Part shown: positions 30,074 to 38,483 of the stretch, one piece after another
Numbering within the stretch: position 1 is the first letter of the stretch
Layout of the letters: each line of letters starts with the position of its first letter
Source: a virus
Reading direction: 5' to 3' (one strand)
IMG/VR virus record: IMGVR_UViG_3300022200_000031
Span: 1 to 64,000 of that record
DNA: 64,000 nt
Made by a program: the position numbers and the translations under genes
The notes under the pieces: model-generated
Databases searched by the model: none
What the model was told of the DNA's origin: nothing
Seen by the model: the letters and a program-made list of their open reading frames with translations, nothing else

Positions 30074-30265
30074 TTAGTGTCTCTGCTTTGCTGCCTTCAT
30101 ACGTTCGTTTTCTGCCTTAATATGTTCCACGAGCATGGAAACATATATTTCCCTCTCCCATGGCATCATATTTTCCAATTCGGTTAAACTATACTGATGA
30201 TTCTGCATCATCTGAAAGTTCACCTTGTAGTGGTTTACGAGGTTATCGTGGGAGAGGCCTAGGAG
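30074..30265 (-). CDS. gp51: gp51-like segment, probably a -1 frameshift extension of gp26
   Basis: Sixty-three codons in the -1 frame after gp26: LLGLSHDNLVNHYKVNFQMM, YSLTELENMMPWEREIYVSM. The MPWEREIY pattern is that of cyanophage gp51 (hub assembly). No convincing independent start exists: the first ATG (30211) has no SD and would cut off the N-terminal part, while the open frame extends back into gp26. The slippery T-TTT-TTC at 30265-30271 joins the frames, so the product is likely a gp26-gp51 fusion, like lambda gpG/gpGT. Confidence 0.7.
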   Translation of the reverse strand, partial: LLGLSHDNLVNHYKVNFQMMQNHQYSLTELENMMPWEREIYVSMLVEHIKAENERMKAAKQRH

Positions 30266-30987
30266 AAAAAATTCTGTAGACCCTCTACATGACGCTCGTT
30301 GTGATGACCACACTTGTCACAATCAAATACAATATCAGTATTGATTGAAGGAACTTCATTTGCAAATCCTGACAGAGCAGCAAACTGCTGTGCATTCATT
30401 GACTCAATGAAATCCAGTAACTCTTTCTTGGTATGATCCTTTGCATACAAAGTTTCATCACCGTAAAAAATAACATCGATCGATGCAATAATGGTTTCAA
30501 ACAACTGGTCTACTCTACTAGCCTCACTATTTGTGTCTCTAGTATGCTTCATAGTATCCATTGCATCTGCAACCGTTGGATACTTCATCTGAATAGACAG
30601 GTTATCACTAACCTTAACCAGCAAGTCCTTTTTACCTTGCATCTTCGGAGCTTCGATTGCAGCCAGATTAACGGTCACATCATTAAGCTCTTCACACTTC
30701 TCACACTTAAAGCGAATGTCAGTGGTTTCACCAACACTCTTTGATCTTAGCTGTAAGAAAATATACTCAAGATCAAATGGTGTGATATTCTTTGCATTGA
30801 GAGCACCATCAGTACAGCTACCAATTGTGTCAACCAATGCTTTTGTAATATTAACTTCGTCCTGTGACTCCAATGCAATCATCAGGACCTTTTCTTCTTT
30901 AACCAAGTATGGTCTAAATTGTACCACCTCACCACTCGATGGTACAGTCATACTATACTTCGGTGATGCTAAATTAGGCAATGCCAT
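30259..30987 (-). CDS. gp26: Baseplate hub/tape-measure chaperone gp26
   Basis: A 242-residue protein. MALPNLASPKYSMTVPSSGEVVQFRPYLVKEEKVLM is the gp26 signature in T4-like phages. Two zinc-ribbon-like Cys pairs (CEKCEELN about 93-100; CDKCGHHN near 224-231). SD AAGGAGTG upstream. It ends NFFS-stop just beyond a T6C slippery run, after which the -1 frame continues in gp51. Function inferred as tape-measure chaperone/hub assembly. Confidence 0.82.
   Translation of the reverse strand: MALPNLASPKYSMTVPSSGEVVQFRPYLVKEEKVLMIALESQDEVNITKALVDTIGSCTDGALNAKNITPFDLEYIFLQLRSKSVGETTDIRFKCEKCEELNDVTVNLAAIEAPKMQGKKDLLVKVSDNLSIQMKYPTVADAMDTMKHTRDTNSEASRVDQLFETIIASIDVIFYGDETLYAKDHTKKELLDFIESMNAQQFAALSGFANEVPSINTDIVFDCDKCGHHNERHVEGLQNFFS
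30265..30271 (-). promoter_or_regulatory. Slippery heptamer T TTT TTC (programmed -1 frameshift site)
   Basis: On the minus strand the last sense codons of gp26 are AAT TTT TTC TCC then TAG. T-TTT-TTC is a canonical X-XXY-YYZ slippery site in the correct frame. A -1 slip bypasses the stop six bases later and enters the gp51 frame. Confidence 0.7.
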
Positions 30988-31007
30988 ATCAATTCACTCC
31001 TTATAAA

Positions 31008-31709
31008 TTAGAAGAACGCGGAAGCCAATCCTCCCATAACGCTGTTCTTCGCCATGTCAAACAAGCCTTCAACTAATCCAGCTTCTTCCCAATAATCATA
31101 TGCAATAGTAACAGTTGCAGTAGCAACACTATTTTCCATACTATTACCTAGTTGTACACTATTTAGTCCAATAGGATAAGCATTTCTGAGTTTGATGCTC
31201 TTCACTGGAACAAAGTTAACACCACCCATCTGCTGAATAGTAATGTCGGAGGTGTAGTTGTTCTTGAATCCAAACGTGTAGAAGTTATCGTCCTGCTTCT
31301 GTACAACAAGATCCATCCATGATTGCCAGTAGCTCCATGCATAGTAATCGTTTGTTAGATTAAACGTCATTGTTACATCTTCATCAATGAACGCATTTGG
31401 TTTCTTAATACCACGAACAGATGTATAATGTTCCTGAGTGGTAATCTGGCGACCTGGAATGTTAACTGACTCACATAGCAGGAACATATCTCTAGGATCA
31501 TTAATAAACGATTTAAGACTGAACGATCCACCAGAGATCAGCGAGCGAGCCGCATTACCTGCAATCGATGCAAAGTCTGTATTGATCAGTCCACCCAGAC
31601 CACTATTACCTGGATGTGAAACATATATCGCAAATCTATTAGGGCGAGCTGCGCCACCTCTTCTTGTAATAGTCGATTTAAGTGTATCGACGTCCGCTGG
31701 CATTGTCAT
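31008..31709 (-). CDS. Tail tube family protein (gp54/gp19-like)
   Basis: A 233-residue protein. RRGGAARPNRFAIYVSHPG, FLLCESVNIPGRQITTQEHYTSVRG, FNLTNDYYAWSYWQSWMDLV and a terminal strand VATATVTIAYDYWEE match the T4-like tail-tube fold shared by gp19 and the tube initiator gp54. Its position with gp26/51 and the tape measure favours gp54 (baseplate-tube initiator); gp19 is not excluded. It overlaps the next upstream gene by 4 nt. Confidence 0.7.
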   Translation of the reverse strand: MTMPADVDTLKSTITRRGGAARPNRFAIYVSHPGNSGLGGLINTDFASIAGNAARSLISGGSFSLKSFINDPRDMFLLCESVNIPGRQITTQEHYTSVRGIKKPNAFIDEDVTMTFNLTNDYYAWSYWQSWMDLVVQKQDDNFYTFGFKNNYTSDITIQQMGGVNFVPVKSIKLRNAYPIGLNSVQLGNSMENSVATATVTIAYDYWEEAGLVEGLFDMAKNSVMGGLASAFF

Positions 31710-32293
31710 AATAGCATCTCTCTTGAATCTCTCCAGACCTTAGAAGCAGTTGCCTTCTGGAACTGGTGAACTGGTAAAAATGTTGCAATTTCCCAATCTG
31801 GTGGATCAATCTTCACGATCTTACTATCCACATGCGATGTTAGATAGCGATGATAGCATGGTTTAAAGTATCTCAACTTCCTCACTGATTTAATAATCTG
31901 GTAACGAGCACTGAAGCGAGAGGCCTCTGTGATGTTACTATCTGTTGTTCCCATCAGAGCATCAAGAAACTTGGCTCTGAGTTTCATTGGGAGGTAATGG
32001 AGATTGATACCATAAAACCCATTGGGTGCTTTATCGGCAAGAATAATTAATGGAAAAGCATCGTAGTATGGTAGCTTCTCTCTTAATTTTGGATCATAGA
32101 AAAACATATACATATCCCCAAGACGAGGACGTGCAACCTTCTCTGTGGATGGATCTTTCAGCAACTTATGCCTATTGATGTCCTTCAGACTACGAAGTTT
32201 GTCTTGGAACCATTGGCGCGACTCCTTTGTGCGTGGAGTGATGCCAGCACGGAACGCCTCTGCTTCTAATGTTTTAAATAATGATTCTGCCAT
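31706..32293 (-). CDS. Conserved T4-like structural-operon protein
   Basis: A 195-residue basic protein: KSRQWFQDKLRSLKDINRHKLLKD, YYDAFPLIILADKAPNGFYGINLHYLP, KSVRKLRYFKPCYHRYLTSHV, WEIATFLPVHQFQKATASKVW. This pattern is familiar from T4-like phages next to gp4 but I cannot tie it to a T4 gene with certainty. Its ATG (32293) lies exactly 6 nt after a minus-strand TATAAATA and has no SD. Confidence 0.6.
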   Translation of the reverse strand: MAESLFKTLEAEAFRAGITPRTKESRQWFQDKLRSLKDINRHKLLKDPSTEKVARPRLGDMYMFFYDPKLREKLPYYDAFPLIILADKAPNGFYGINLHYLPMKLRAKFLDALMGTTDSNITEASRFSARYQIIKSVRKLRYFKPCYHRYLTSHVDSKIVKIDPPDWEIATFLPVHQFQKATASKVWRDSREMLL

Positions 32294-32298
32294 AGATG

Positions 32299-32306
32299 TA
32301 TTTATA
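32299..32306 (-). promoter_or_regulatory. Late promoter motif giving a leaderless start
   Basis: TATAAATA on the minus strand. With the T4 spacing (-13 to -6) the +1 is the A of ATG 32293, so the transcript would be leaderless. The arrangement TATAAATA-N5-ATG is repeated at 38471. Confidence 0.55.
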
Positions 32307-32326
32307 TGTTGACCTTCAATTGGTTT

Positions 32327-32346
32327 GGCAGTATAATCCTACTGCC
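32327..32346. other. Intergenic hairpin GGCAGTA-N6-TACTGCC
   Basis: A perfect 7-bp inverted repeat between gp4 and the following minus-strand gene. No U-tract on the minus strand; may be a processing or stability element at the end of the gp4 message. Confidence 0.4.
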
Positions 32347-32364
32347 GCCGGAGGGGGGTGGGTA

Positions 32365-32808
32365 TTAGGCTAGCACCTTAATGTTAAGGGACTTCAATGT
32401 GTTCTCTGTCCATATCTGGAACTCCACATTATTGTCCATTGCAAACTCTCTTGCAGCGTGCCACTTTGATTGGTTCTTTGCATAGGTTAGAGACTCAGTG
32501 ATGAATCGCTTGGTACGCTTTTTAGGAGTTTTTGGAGGCTTGGTCTCACGGTCAGGTTTAATCTCAACGAGGTATCTTTTACCGTTGGCCAGTTTGAAGT
32601 AGATGTCGATGAAGTATCTATGACGCTTTTTATCAGTGGCACAGATGTATGGAATAACGATCTCCTCACTGTTCCACTCAATAACATCTGGATTATTCTC
32701 GAGCCATTTGAATACCTGGCGTTCCCATAATGATCTGTAAACCACCTTATCCGGATCGCCAACATACTTCTTCTTGTTTTTAACTTTATACTTTCCTTTG
32801 TAAGCCAT
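32365..32808 (-). CDS. gp4: Head completion protein gp4 (PD-(D/E)XK nuclease fold)
   Basis: A 147-residue protein. VVYRSLWERQVFKWLENNPDVIEWNSEEIVIPY, RHRYFIDIYFKL and GKRYLVEIKP give the E, D and E-x-K of a TnsA-like nuclease core, the hallmark of T4 gp4, which finishes filled heads before tail joining. Length equals T4 gp4 (150). First gene of the minus-strand operon, divergent from gp48. Confidence 0.85.
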   Translation of the reverse strand: MAYKGKYKVKNKKKYVGDPDKVVYRSLWERQVFKWLENNPDVIEWNSEEIVIPYICATDKKRHRYFIDIYFKLANGKRYLVEIKPDRETKPPKTPKKRTKRFITESLTYAKNQSKWHAAREFAMDNNVEFQIWTENTLKSLNIKVLA

Positions 32809-32815
32809 ATAAATA
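32808..32815 (+). promoter_or_regulatory. Late promoter motif for the baseplate operon
   Basis: Exact TATAAATA, 32 nt before ATG 32848 in the 39-bp divergent gap between gp4 and gp48; its first base is also the first base of the gp4 start codon on the other strand. It would start the long plus-strand tail transcript. Confidence 0.65.
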
Positions 32816-32847
32816 CCTAAGAAACTTTCACTTTGGAGTTATAGATT

Positions 32848-33759
32848 ATGGCACTCACACAACTGCCTGATATTACATTAGATCCAATTGTTGTCACAGC
32901 AAAGAGATCTCCTGCCACCAGATTCATTTATCCATCCAATACTGGTAATGGTGGAGCGCCATTTATTCTATTTACCCGTCACAAACCAGTGTATGATGGC
33001 CAGGCAACAGATACGAAGCAGAAGCAATCTACTGCTATTACAGAACTATCTAGTATAGCTATGTATATCCCCATCAACCTGTCGGTTAGTGATAGTCAGC
33101 AATATGAGAATGCTGAATCAGGCATGATTGGTAATATTGTGAATGCAGCAATGAGTGGTGATCGCTCAATGATGGATCTTCTCCCTGAGGACTTTGATCT
33201 TGAGAACCCAGACATCTCTTCAATGCTGACAGCAGCGGGTCCAGGATTAACAGCAGCCGCATCCGGTGGTTTGGCTAAGGTGTTTGGCGGTTCGACATTT
33301 GGATCAGTATTGACAGGTGGTGGTATTCTTACTGGAGCCAGTAAAGCAGCTCAGGAAGCACGAAAGAGTACTCAGGCAACAATGAACCCAAGACAATTTG
33401 CATTATTTAAACAACCTAATATGAGATCGTTCTCGTTTGACTTTAGGTTTATCCCAGAGAGTGCTGGTGAATCAGACTCTGTTGTTAATATCATTAAAGA
33501 GTTTCGTACAGCAATGTATCCTGAGTTATCCAGTTCTGGCTTTGCATACACATTCCCGGATGCATTTGATATCTCATTTGAGAATGCAGCTGATATGATC
33601 AAGATTCCAGAGGTTGTATGCACCAGTGCAACTGTAACATACAACCCTAACGCTATGTCGTACTTCACACAGAACAGACGCCCTGTAGAAATTAATCTCT
33701 CACTTCAGTTCCAGGAACTGCAACCTATTCACAGAGAGATGGTCGAGAGAGGTTATTAA
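32848..33759 (+). CDS. gp48: Baseplate tail-tube cap protein gp48
   Basis: A 303-residue protein. The C-terminal part NPRQFALFKQPNMRSFSFDFRFIPESAGESDSVVNIIKEFRTAMYPE, FPDAFDISFEN and RRPVEINLSLQFQEL matches T4-like gp48, which caps the baseplate hub and starts the tube. A Gly/Ala-rich insert at about 130-175 is hydrophobic. SD TTGGAG. First gene of the operon. Confidence 0.82.
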   Translation: MALTQLPDITLDPIVVTAKRSPATRFIYPSNTGNGGAPFILFTRHKPVYDGQATDTKQKQSTAITELSSIAMYIPINLSVSDSQQYENAESGMIGNIVNAAMSGDRSMMDLLPEDFDLENPDISSMLTAAGPGLTAAASGGLAKVFGGSTFGSVLTGGGILTGASKAAQEARKSTQATMNPRQFALFKQPNMRSFSFDFRFIPESAGESDSVVNIIKEFRTAMYPELSSSGFAYTFPDAFDISFENAADMIKIPEVVCTSATVTYNPNAMSYFTQNRRPVEINLSLQFQELQPIHREMVERGY

Positions 33760-33760
33760 T

Positions 33761-34492
33761 ATGTACTTCAGATATTTTCCAAGAATTGATTATGATATTT
33801 ACGGCACAGGTGCCACTGTTAACATTCCAGCATTTACCTCCTTTGCTACAATCAGAGCCAGAAACCTTATTGATAATGTAGCATTCTATTCATACTACAC
33901 TGTGGCGGATGGTGAACGACCAGATAATGTATCACAGACCCTATATGGTACACCTAAGTATTACTGGACGTTCTTCATGATTAATGAGAGTCTGGTGAAC
34001 TACTATGATGATTGGCCGAAGGGTACTAACTTCCTAAAAGATTGGATCGACGCAAGATACAGCACAATTGCAGCAGTGACCTCCGCCCAGGGTGGTACGG
34101 ACGATATCATTTATGGTAAGTTCAATATTGGGGAGATTGTGGTTGGTCAGATTTCTGGTGCCACAGGATATGTTGTGGCTAAGTACCCAACAGATGGATA
34201 CGTGGAGATTCAGCCTATCAGTGGAACATTCCTGGGTCAGGAAGGTATTCAGGGAATTGACTCACAGGACTTCTTGTCTACAGAAAAGATCGTACCTAAG
34301 TCAATGGCTCCTCATCACCATATTGACATTTCAACTGGTGAGACAACTATTCGCCGTACAGCAGGTACAAGAGCAGTATCATTCTATGAGTATGAGCAAG
34401 AGAAAGATATTGAGAGAGCCCGTATTCGTGTAATCAAACCAGAATACATTAGACGTGTTGTTGATGATTTCATTAGAGAAATAGGTAAGTAA
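33761..34492 (+). CDS. gp53: Baseplate wedge protein gp53
   Basis: A 243-residue protein: MYFRYFPRIDYDIYG, SLYGTPKYYWTFFMIN-like box (LYGTPKYYWTFFMINE) and a LysM-like fold with a long basic C-terminal helix (IRVIKPEYIRRVVDDF). Residues about 110-165 form an inserted beta domain (YGKFNIGEIVVGQISGATGYVVA). T4 gp53 (196 aa) clamps wedges to the hub. One nucleotide after gp48. Confidence 0.88.
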   Translation: MYFRYFPRIDYDIYGTGATVNIPAFTSFATIRARNLIDNVAFYSYYTVADGERPDNVSQTLYGTPKYYWTFFMINESLVNYYDDWPKGTNFLKDWIDARYSTIAAVTSAQGGTDDIIYGKFNIGEIVVGQISGATGYVVAKYPTDGYVEIQPISGTFLGQEGIQGIDSQDFLSTEKIVPKSMAPHHHIDISTGETTIRRTAGTRAVSFYEYEQEKDIERARIRVIKPEYIRRVVDDFIREIGK

Positions 34493-34495
34493 ATT

Positions 34496-35767
34496 ATGTC
34501 AGATTCAGCGGCCCCAAAGGTCCTTGACTTTCTTGAGGTTAGTCTTCTCACATATAACGGTAAGGCATTTGACATTACTGATAATGTGGCAGAATTCAAC
34601 TTGTATGAGGACATTGATAGTTTCTTCATACATGGGGAGATGACTGTATTTGACAACTCTGCTATTCTATTCGACTTTCCATTTATTGGCCAGGAAGCAA
34701 TCACCATTCGTTTTAAGCGGGTAGGAGATCTGACACAAATTGTAGAGCGCCAGTTCTTCGTTACAGGGGTGAATAATATCAGTCGTGTAAATGAACAAGC
34801 CGCCTCATTCATGCTAACTCTGGTTAGTTACTATCAGATCCTCAACTCACAAAAGACATTCTCGCGTTCGTATAGTGGCCTGAACACAGACATCATCAGT
34901 AAGATCTACAAGGATGCTTTTGATAGGGACTTAGATGAGGTATCAGAGGGTGGTACATCTCACAATGTAGTTATTCCATATAGTAAGCCATACGCAGCAA
35001 TTAAAACACTACTTCAATCAACCTATGCAACAGATCGCACTCCATTGTATCTGTTTGAGACCCTATATGACAATCAGGTAGTACTGAAGTCCTGGGGTGA
35101 TATGATGGGGGCTGATGTTGATGAAGAACTTGGTGATATGGGAAATGTTACTCCATTCAGTTTAGCCAACAAGGGTGCGGATGGTAAAGCAACACGTGAG
35201 GCAACTCAATGGCAGACTCGATTCGAGTTCATTAAGGTTAAAAAGGCATACGACTCATTCAATGATATCGCACAAGGCAACCTGAACCATCAGATTAATA
35301 CTGTTGATATCTCCCGCAAGAATTATTCTGAGTCTGTGTTTGATTATACAAAGAACGCAATGCCTCTAATGAATGATTATGTTCAGCAAGATATGCGCGA
35401 TGGGATTACAAAGTATTCCCGCATGAGATTACAAAAGACAAATGATATGGCATATCAGAACCTACCTGTTCTTAATAGTGCCACCCCACAATCACTTTCT
35501 GCGTTTGGTTCATATAGCAGAAGAAGAGAAACTACAGTTCTGCAAGCAATCGGTCCGGGCATGGAAAGATTGAGATGTGGTAGATGTGTATGGGTGGATA
35601 TGCCATTGTATATGCCAATGCACTCACAAGGTGATGAGGAATTGGATCTATACACATCAGGTAAATATCTGGTTAGTGCTATTTGCCATACATACACAAA
35701 GCAGAAGTATGAAGTGACCGTTGAATTGGTTCGAGATGGCTATAATAAAAATGCGGAGATTAAATAA
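34496..35767 (+). CDS. Baseplate hub protein (gp27-like)
   Basis: A 423-residue protein with the beta-barrel hub arrangement of gp27/phage Mu gp44: FLEVSLLTYNGKAFDITDNVAEFNLYEDIDSFFIHGEMTVFDN, SKPYAAIKTLLQSTYA, and a last barrel GKYLVSAICHTYTKQKYEVTVELVRDGY. It would form the trimeric seat of the spike encoded next. The gene shares one base with the gp5-like gene (TAATG). Confidence 0.8.
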   Translation: MSDSAAPKVLDFLEVSLLTYNGKAFDITDNVAEFNLYEDIDSFFIHGEMTVFDNSAILFDFPFIGQEAITIRFKRVGDLTQIVERQFFVTGVNNISRVNEQAASFMLTLVSYYQILNSQKTFSRSYSGLNTDIISKIYKDAFDRDLDEVSEGGTSHNVVIPYSKPYAAIKTLLQSTYATDRTPLYLFETLYDNQVVLKSWGDMMGADVDEELGDMGNVTPFSLANKGADGKATREATQWQTRFEFIKVKKAYDSFNDIAQGNLNHQINTVDISRKNYSESVFDYTKNAMPLMNDYVQQDMRDGITKYSRMRLQKTNDMAYQNLPVLNSATPQSLSAFGSYSRRRETTVLQAIGPGMERLRCGRCVWVDMPLYMPMHSQGDEELDLYTSGKYLVSAICHTYTKQKYEVTVELVRDGYNKNAEIK

Positions 35768-36978
35768 TGTTTTATATTGGTGTTGTTGAAGACAGAGATG
35801 ATCCAAAGCAAATGGGTCGAGTGCGTGTTCGTGTGATGGGAATCCATTCACAGAACATTACAGAGGTACCAACCGACACACTCCCATGGGCAACTGTACT
35901 GCTTCCAACCACTTCTCCTTCAGTATCAGGGGTTGGTCATAACTCATTCCTGGTAACAGGATCGTGGGTTGGAGTCATGTTTAACGACCAATACATGCAA
36001 GACCCAATTGTGATTGGTACCATTCCAGGATACCCAGATCAGAAGTTGTCTCCATCTGTCGGGTTCTCAGATCCTACTGGTGTGTATCCCAAATGGACAG
36101 GGGACTCTGATGTATCCTACTCAGCACGGGGTAGTCAATTTACCAACTCTCAATCATACGCAAACAAGACTCGTTTAAGAGATGGTGGGCCAGACATACA
36201 AGTTGCCATTCCTCCAAAGGTTACTTCGGTTCAGAAAGACAAGGATGATGCATACTATCAACAGAAGCCATGGAATGAACCACCAGTATCAGACAATCAC
36301 TCTCCATCATATCCAGATAATCATGTATATGAAACAGAGACAGGTCATCTATTAGAGTTTGATGACACTGCCAACAATAGAAGATATCATCGCTACCATC
36401 CAGCTGGTTCGTTTGAAGAGATCTATGATGATGGAACCCGATTGATTAAAGTGGTTGGTCAGGATTATGAGATGATCCTCAATGGTAAGAATATGTATGT
36501 CAGCGGCAATCTTAATGTTACTGTTACTGGCAATATGCGTCAGTTGGTATATGGTAACTACCATCTTGAGGTGGAGAAAGATTACACAATTAATGTCAAG
36601 GGATCTATTCAACAAAAGGTTGGTGGTAACTGGGAAGCTGAGATCGTCAAGAATCGCGCATTCAATGTTGGTGCTAATGATAACCTAACGGTTATGCAGA
36701 ACCAAGTTGTTACTGTGATGGGGGATAAGGATGATACCATTGAGGGTAATTATGGAATTACCACAACTGGTAACTTTGACTCGACTACATTCTCCAAGAT
36801 GTCATTGTTTGCAACAAATAATATGAGTCAGACAACTCTTGCTGCCCTGAATGTAACAGCACAGGGTGACATCACTACAGAGACCCCAGCAAATGTTAAT
36901 GAAACGTTTGGTGGTAATCAAACAACAGCAATTACGGGCAACCTAGATGTGGATGCTGCTCGTATTGATCTAAACTAA
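35767..36978 (+). CDS. gp5: Central spike protein gp5-like, without lysozyme domain
   Basis: A 403-residue protein. The N-terminal OB-fold (1-92) has DPKQMGRVRVRVMGIH and TGSWVGVMFNDQYMQDPIVIGTIPG. Residues 93-200 are an extended linker with no E-x8-D/C-T lysozyme site. From about 200 come VgrG/gp5-type octad repeats of the triple beta-helix (MILNGKNMYVSGNLNVTVTGNM, TINVKGSIQQKVGGN). T4 gp5 has a lysozyme between the two parts; here it is missing. PAAR tip two genes later. Confidence 0.88.
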   Translation: MFYIGVVEDRDDPKQMGRVRVRVMGIHSQNITEVPTDTLPWATVLLPTTSPSVSGVGHNSFLVTGSWVGVMFNDQYMQDPIVIGTIPGYPDQKLSPSVGFSDPTGVYPKWTGDSDVSYSARGSQFTNSQSYANKTRLRDGGPDIQVAIPPKVTSVQKDKDDAYYQQKPWNEPPVSDNHSPSYPDNHVYETETGHLLEFDDTANNRRYHRYHPAGSFEEIYDDGTRLIKVVGQDYEMILNGKNMYVSGNLNVTVTGNMRQLVYGNYHLEVEKDYTINVKGSIQQKVGGNWEAEIVKNRAFNVGANDNLTVMQNQVVTVMGDKDDTIEGNYGITTTGNFDSTTFSKMSLFATNNMSQTTLAALNVTAQGDITTETPANVNETFGGNQTTAITGNLDVDAARIDLN

Positions 36979-36988
36979 GGAGTAAATG

Positions 36989-38197
36989 ATGGCTGGTTGT
37001 GAAGGCAGTAATCCATTACTAGATGCAGCTAAAGATATCAAAGGTGGCATCAAAGACCTTATGGAACAGGGTTCCAGTGCGCTAGGTGATCTCACATCAT
37101 CGGTTAGTGACTTGACATCAAAGCTCGGTGAGTTCAAACCAGAACTCCCAGAAAACGCTAAGCTGGCCGACTTTATTGATAAGATGAAGAACTCCGAGAC
37201 GGCTCAGGAATTTGCTGCTGCTAAGGCAGAGATGACAGAGAAGTTTGGTGAGGCGTGGGATGGAATGAATGATGAGTTAAAGAAACTTGGTATTGATTCA
37301 TTTCCTCCAACGTATGATGAGACGTCAACCTTTCTTTCAAATGAAACAGGAATTGATATGGGCGCTCTTGCATCTGGAGATTTCTCAAGTCTTGAAGCAT
37401 ATCACGCAAAGATGTGTGAACCAGTATGGGATGACAACTTAGGTGAGTACGTTACTCCTGATGGTTGTACTCCTGGTGCACTTCCAGACATTAATGGTAT
37501 TCTATCAGGAGACTTCTCTTCCCTGGGTTTTGAAATGCCAGCAGATACCAATGCATTATGTGATGCCATTCCAAAGCTGGAAGAGGTGGAAGTAGAAGAG
37601 CAGAAGAAGAATGATGCTGGTGAGTATGTTACAGTTAAGGTTAAAAAGCCATTTGAATTTCCTGACTTCTCTAAGGTAGCAACGGAAGTCCCTGCCACCC
37701 CTCCAGGTCAGGTTAAGTCATCCATCAGTGAGTACATTGAGGCTGTAGGCTACTACCAGGAAGCGAAGAAAGAAAGAGCAAAACACATCGATGATAACTA
37801 TCACAACAAGATCATACCATACCTCAAATCTATTGGTGAGTGGCCAGACAAAGAAGCTGTATCGGAAAGAGTATACAAAGAAGAAAGAGATAGAATCATC
37901 CGTGAGGCATCCCGTGCGTTCCTCTATATGGTAAGACCATATATGGCAGAAGTTGTTGGGCTCACTTATGATGAGTATCTGATCAGAACAAAGAAGACCC
38001 AGGACTACTCAGCAATCAAACTGGAGAAGTTTGTGGCCAAGTACTATGATTCTGTTGGCCTTGGTGGATCTTATTATTTTGATTACCTTGTTGAAGCATA
38101 TAATGGCCTGAATCAAACCTCACTGGACTTTAATACAATGTTCAAGAATTACATTATCAATAAGTATCCAGAGAATGAAGATGGGAGCTTCTTCTAA
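36989..38197 (+). CDS. Virion protein between spike and PAAR tip
   Basis: A 402-residue acidic protein, from ATG 36989 (SD AAGGAG at 36977; ATG 36986 is 3 nt closer). N-terminal half is helical and repetitive (LGDLTSSVSDLTSKLGEF), the centre has Cys/Pro loops (CEPVWDDNLGEYVTPDGCTPGALPD), and the last 150 residues are helical and Tyr-rich (ISEYIEAVGYYQEAKKERAKHI). No family recognised. Place suggests a spike-associated or ejected baseplate protein. Confidence 0.6.
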   Translation: MAGCEGSNPLLDAAKDIKGGIKDLMEQGSSALGDLTSSVSDLTSKLGEFKPELPENAKLADFIDKMKNSETAQEFAAAKAEMTEKFGEAWDGMNDELKKLGIDSFPPTYDETSTFLSNETGIDMGALASGDFSSLEAYHAKMCEPVWDDNLGEYVTPDGCTPGALPDINGILSGDFSSLGFEMPADTNALCDAIPKLEEVEVEEQKKNDAGEYVTVKVKKPFEFPDFSKVATEVPATPPGQVKSSISEYIEAVGYYQEAKKERAKHIDDNYHNKIIPYLKSIGEWPDKEAVSERVYKEERDRIIREASRAFLYMVRPYMAEVVGLTYDEYLIRTKKTQDYSAIKLEKFVAKYYDSVGLGGSYYFDYLVEAYNGLNQTSLDFNTMFKNYIINKYPENEDGSFF

Positions 38198-38466
38198 TGC
38201 CAGGAGTGTGTAGAGTAGGAGTGGATAGTGCTGGTGGCACGATTACAGGAATGATTCAGGATGGCAGTGTTAATGCAAACGGATCACCTGTATCGGTACA
38301 TGGTGATCCTGTAGCTGGCCACGGTCTTCCTCCACATGCTGCACCAACAATGGTTGCGGGATCAAATAATGTGTTTGTTAATGGCATTGCTGTGTGTAAT
38401 GCTGGTGATCAGGCAACATGCGGACACCCTGCATCTGGCAGTGGAAATGTTAATGTTGGTGATTAA
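38197..38466 (+). CDS. PAAR-repeat spike tip protein
   Basis: An 89-residue protein. MPGVCRVGVDSAGGTITGMIQDGSVNANGSPV, HGDPVAGHGLPPHAAPTMVAGSNNVFVNGIAV, AGDQATCGHPASGSGNV: the PAAR cone with His/Cys metal ligands (H, H, C) that sharpens the gp5 spike as in T4 gp5.4 and T6SS. The start overlaps the previous stop. Confidence 0.92.
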   Translation: MPGVCRVGVDSAGGTITGMIQDGSVNANGSPVSVHGDPVAGHGLPPHAAPTMVAGSNNVFVNGIAVCNAGDQATCGHPASGSGNVNVGD

Positions 38467-38470
38467 GAGG

Positions 38471-38478
38471 TATAAATA
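38471..38478 (+). promoter_or_regulatory. Late promoter motif, leaderless start of gp25
   Basis: TATAAATA with its last base exactly at -6 relative to ATG 38484. AAGAGG (38465-38470) is too far (13 nt) to be an efficient SD, so a late transcript would begin at the start codon. Same geometry as at 32299 on the minus strand. Confidence 0.55.
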
Positions 38479-38483
38479 ACCCT

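Noticed and set aside
35767-36978. Lysozyme domain in gp5
   Set aside because: Expected from T4, but residues between the OB fold and the beta-helix show no E/D/T catalytic pattern and are too short.
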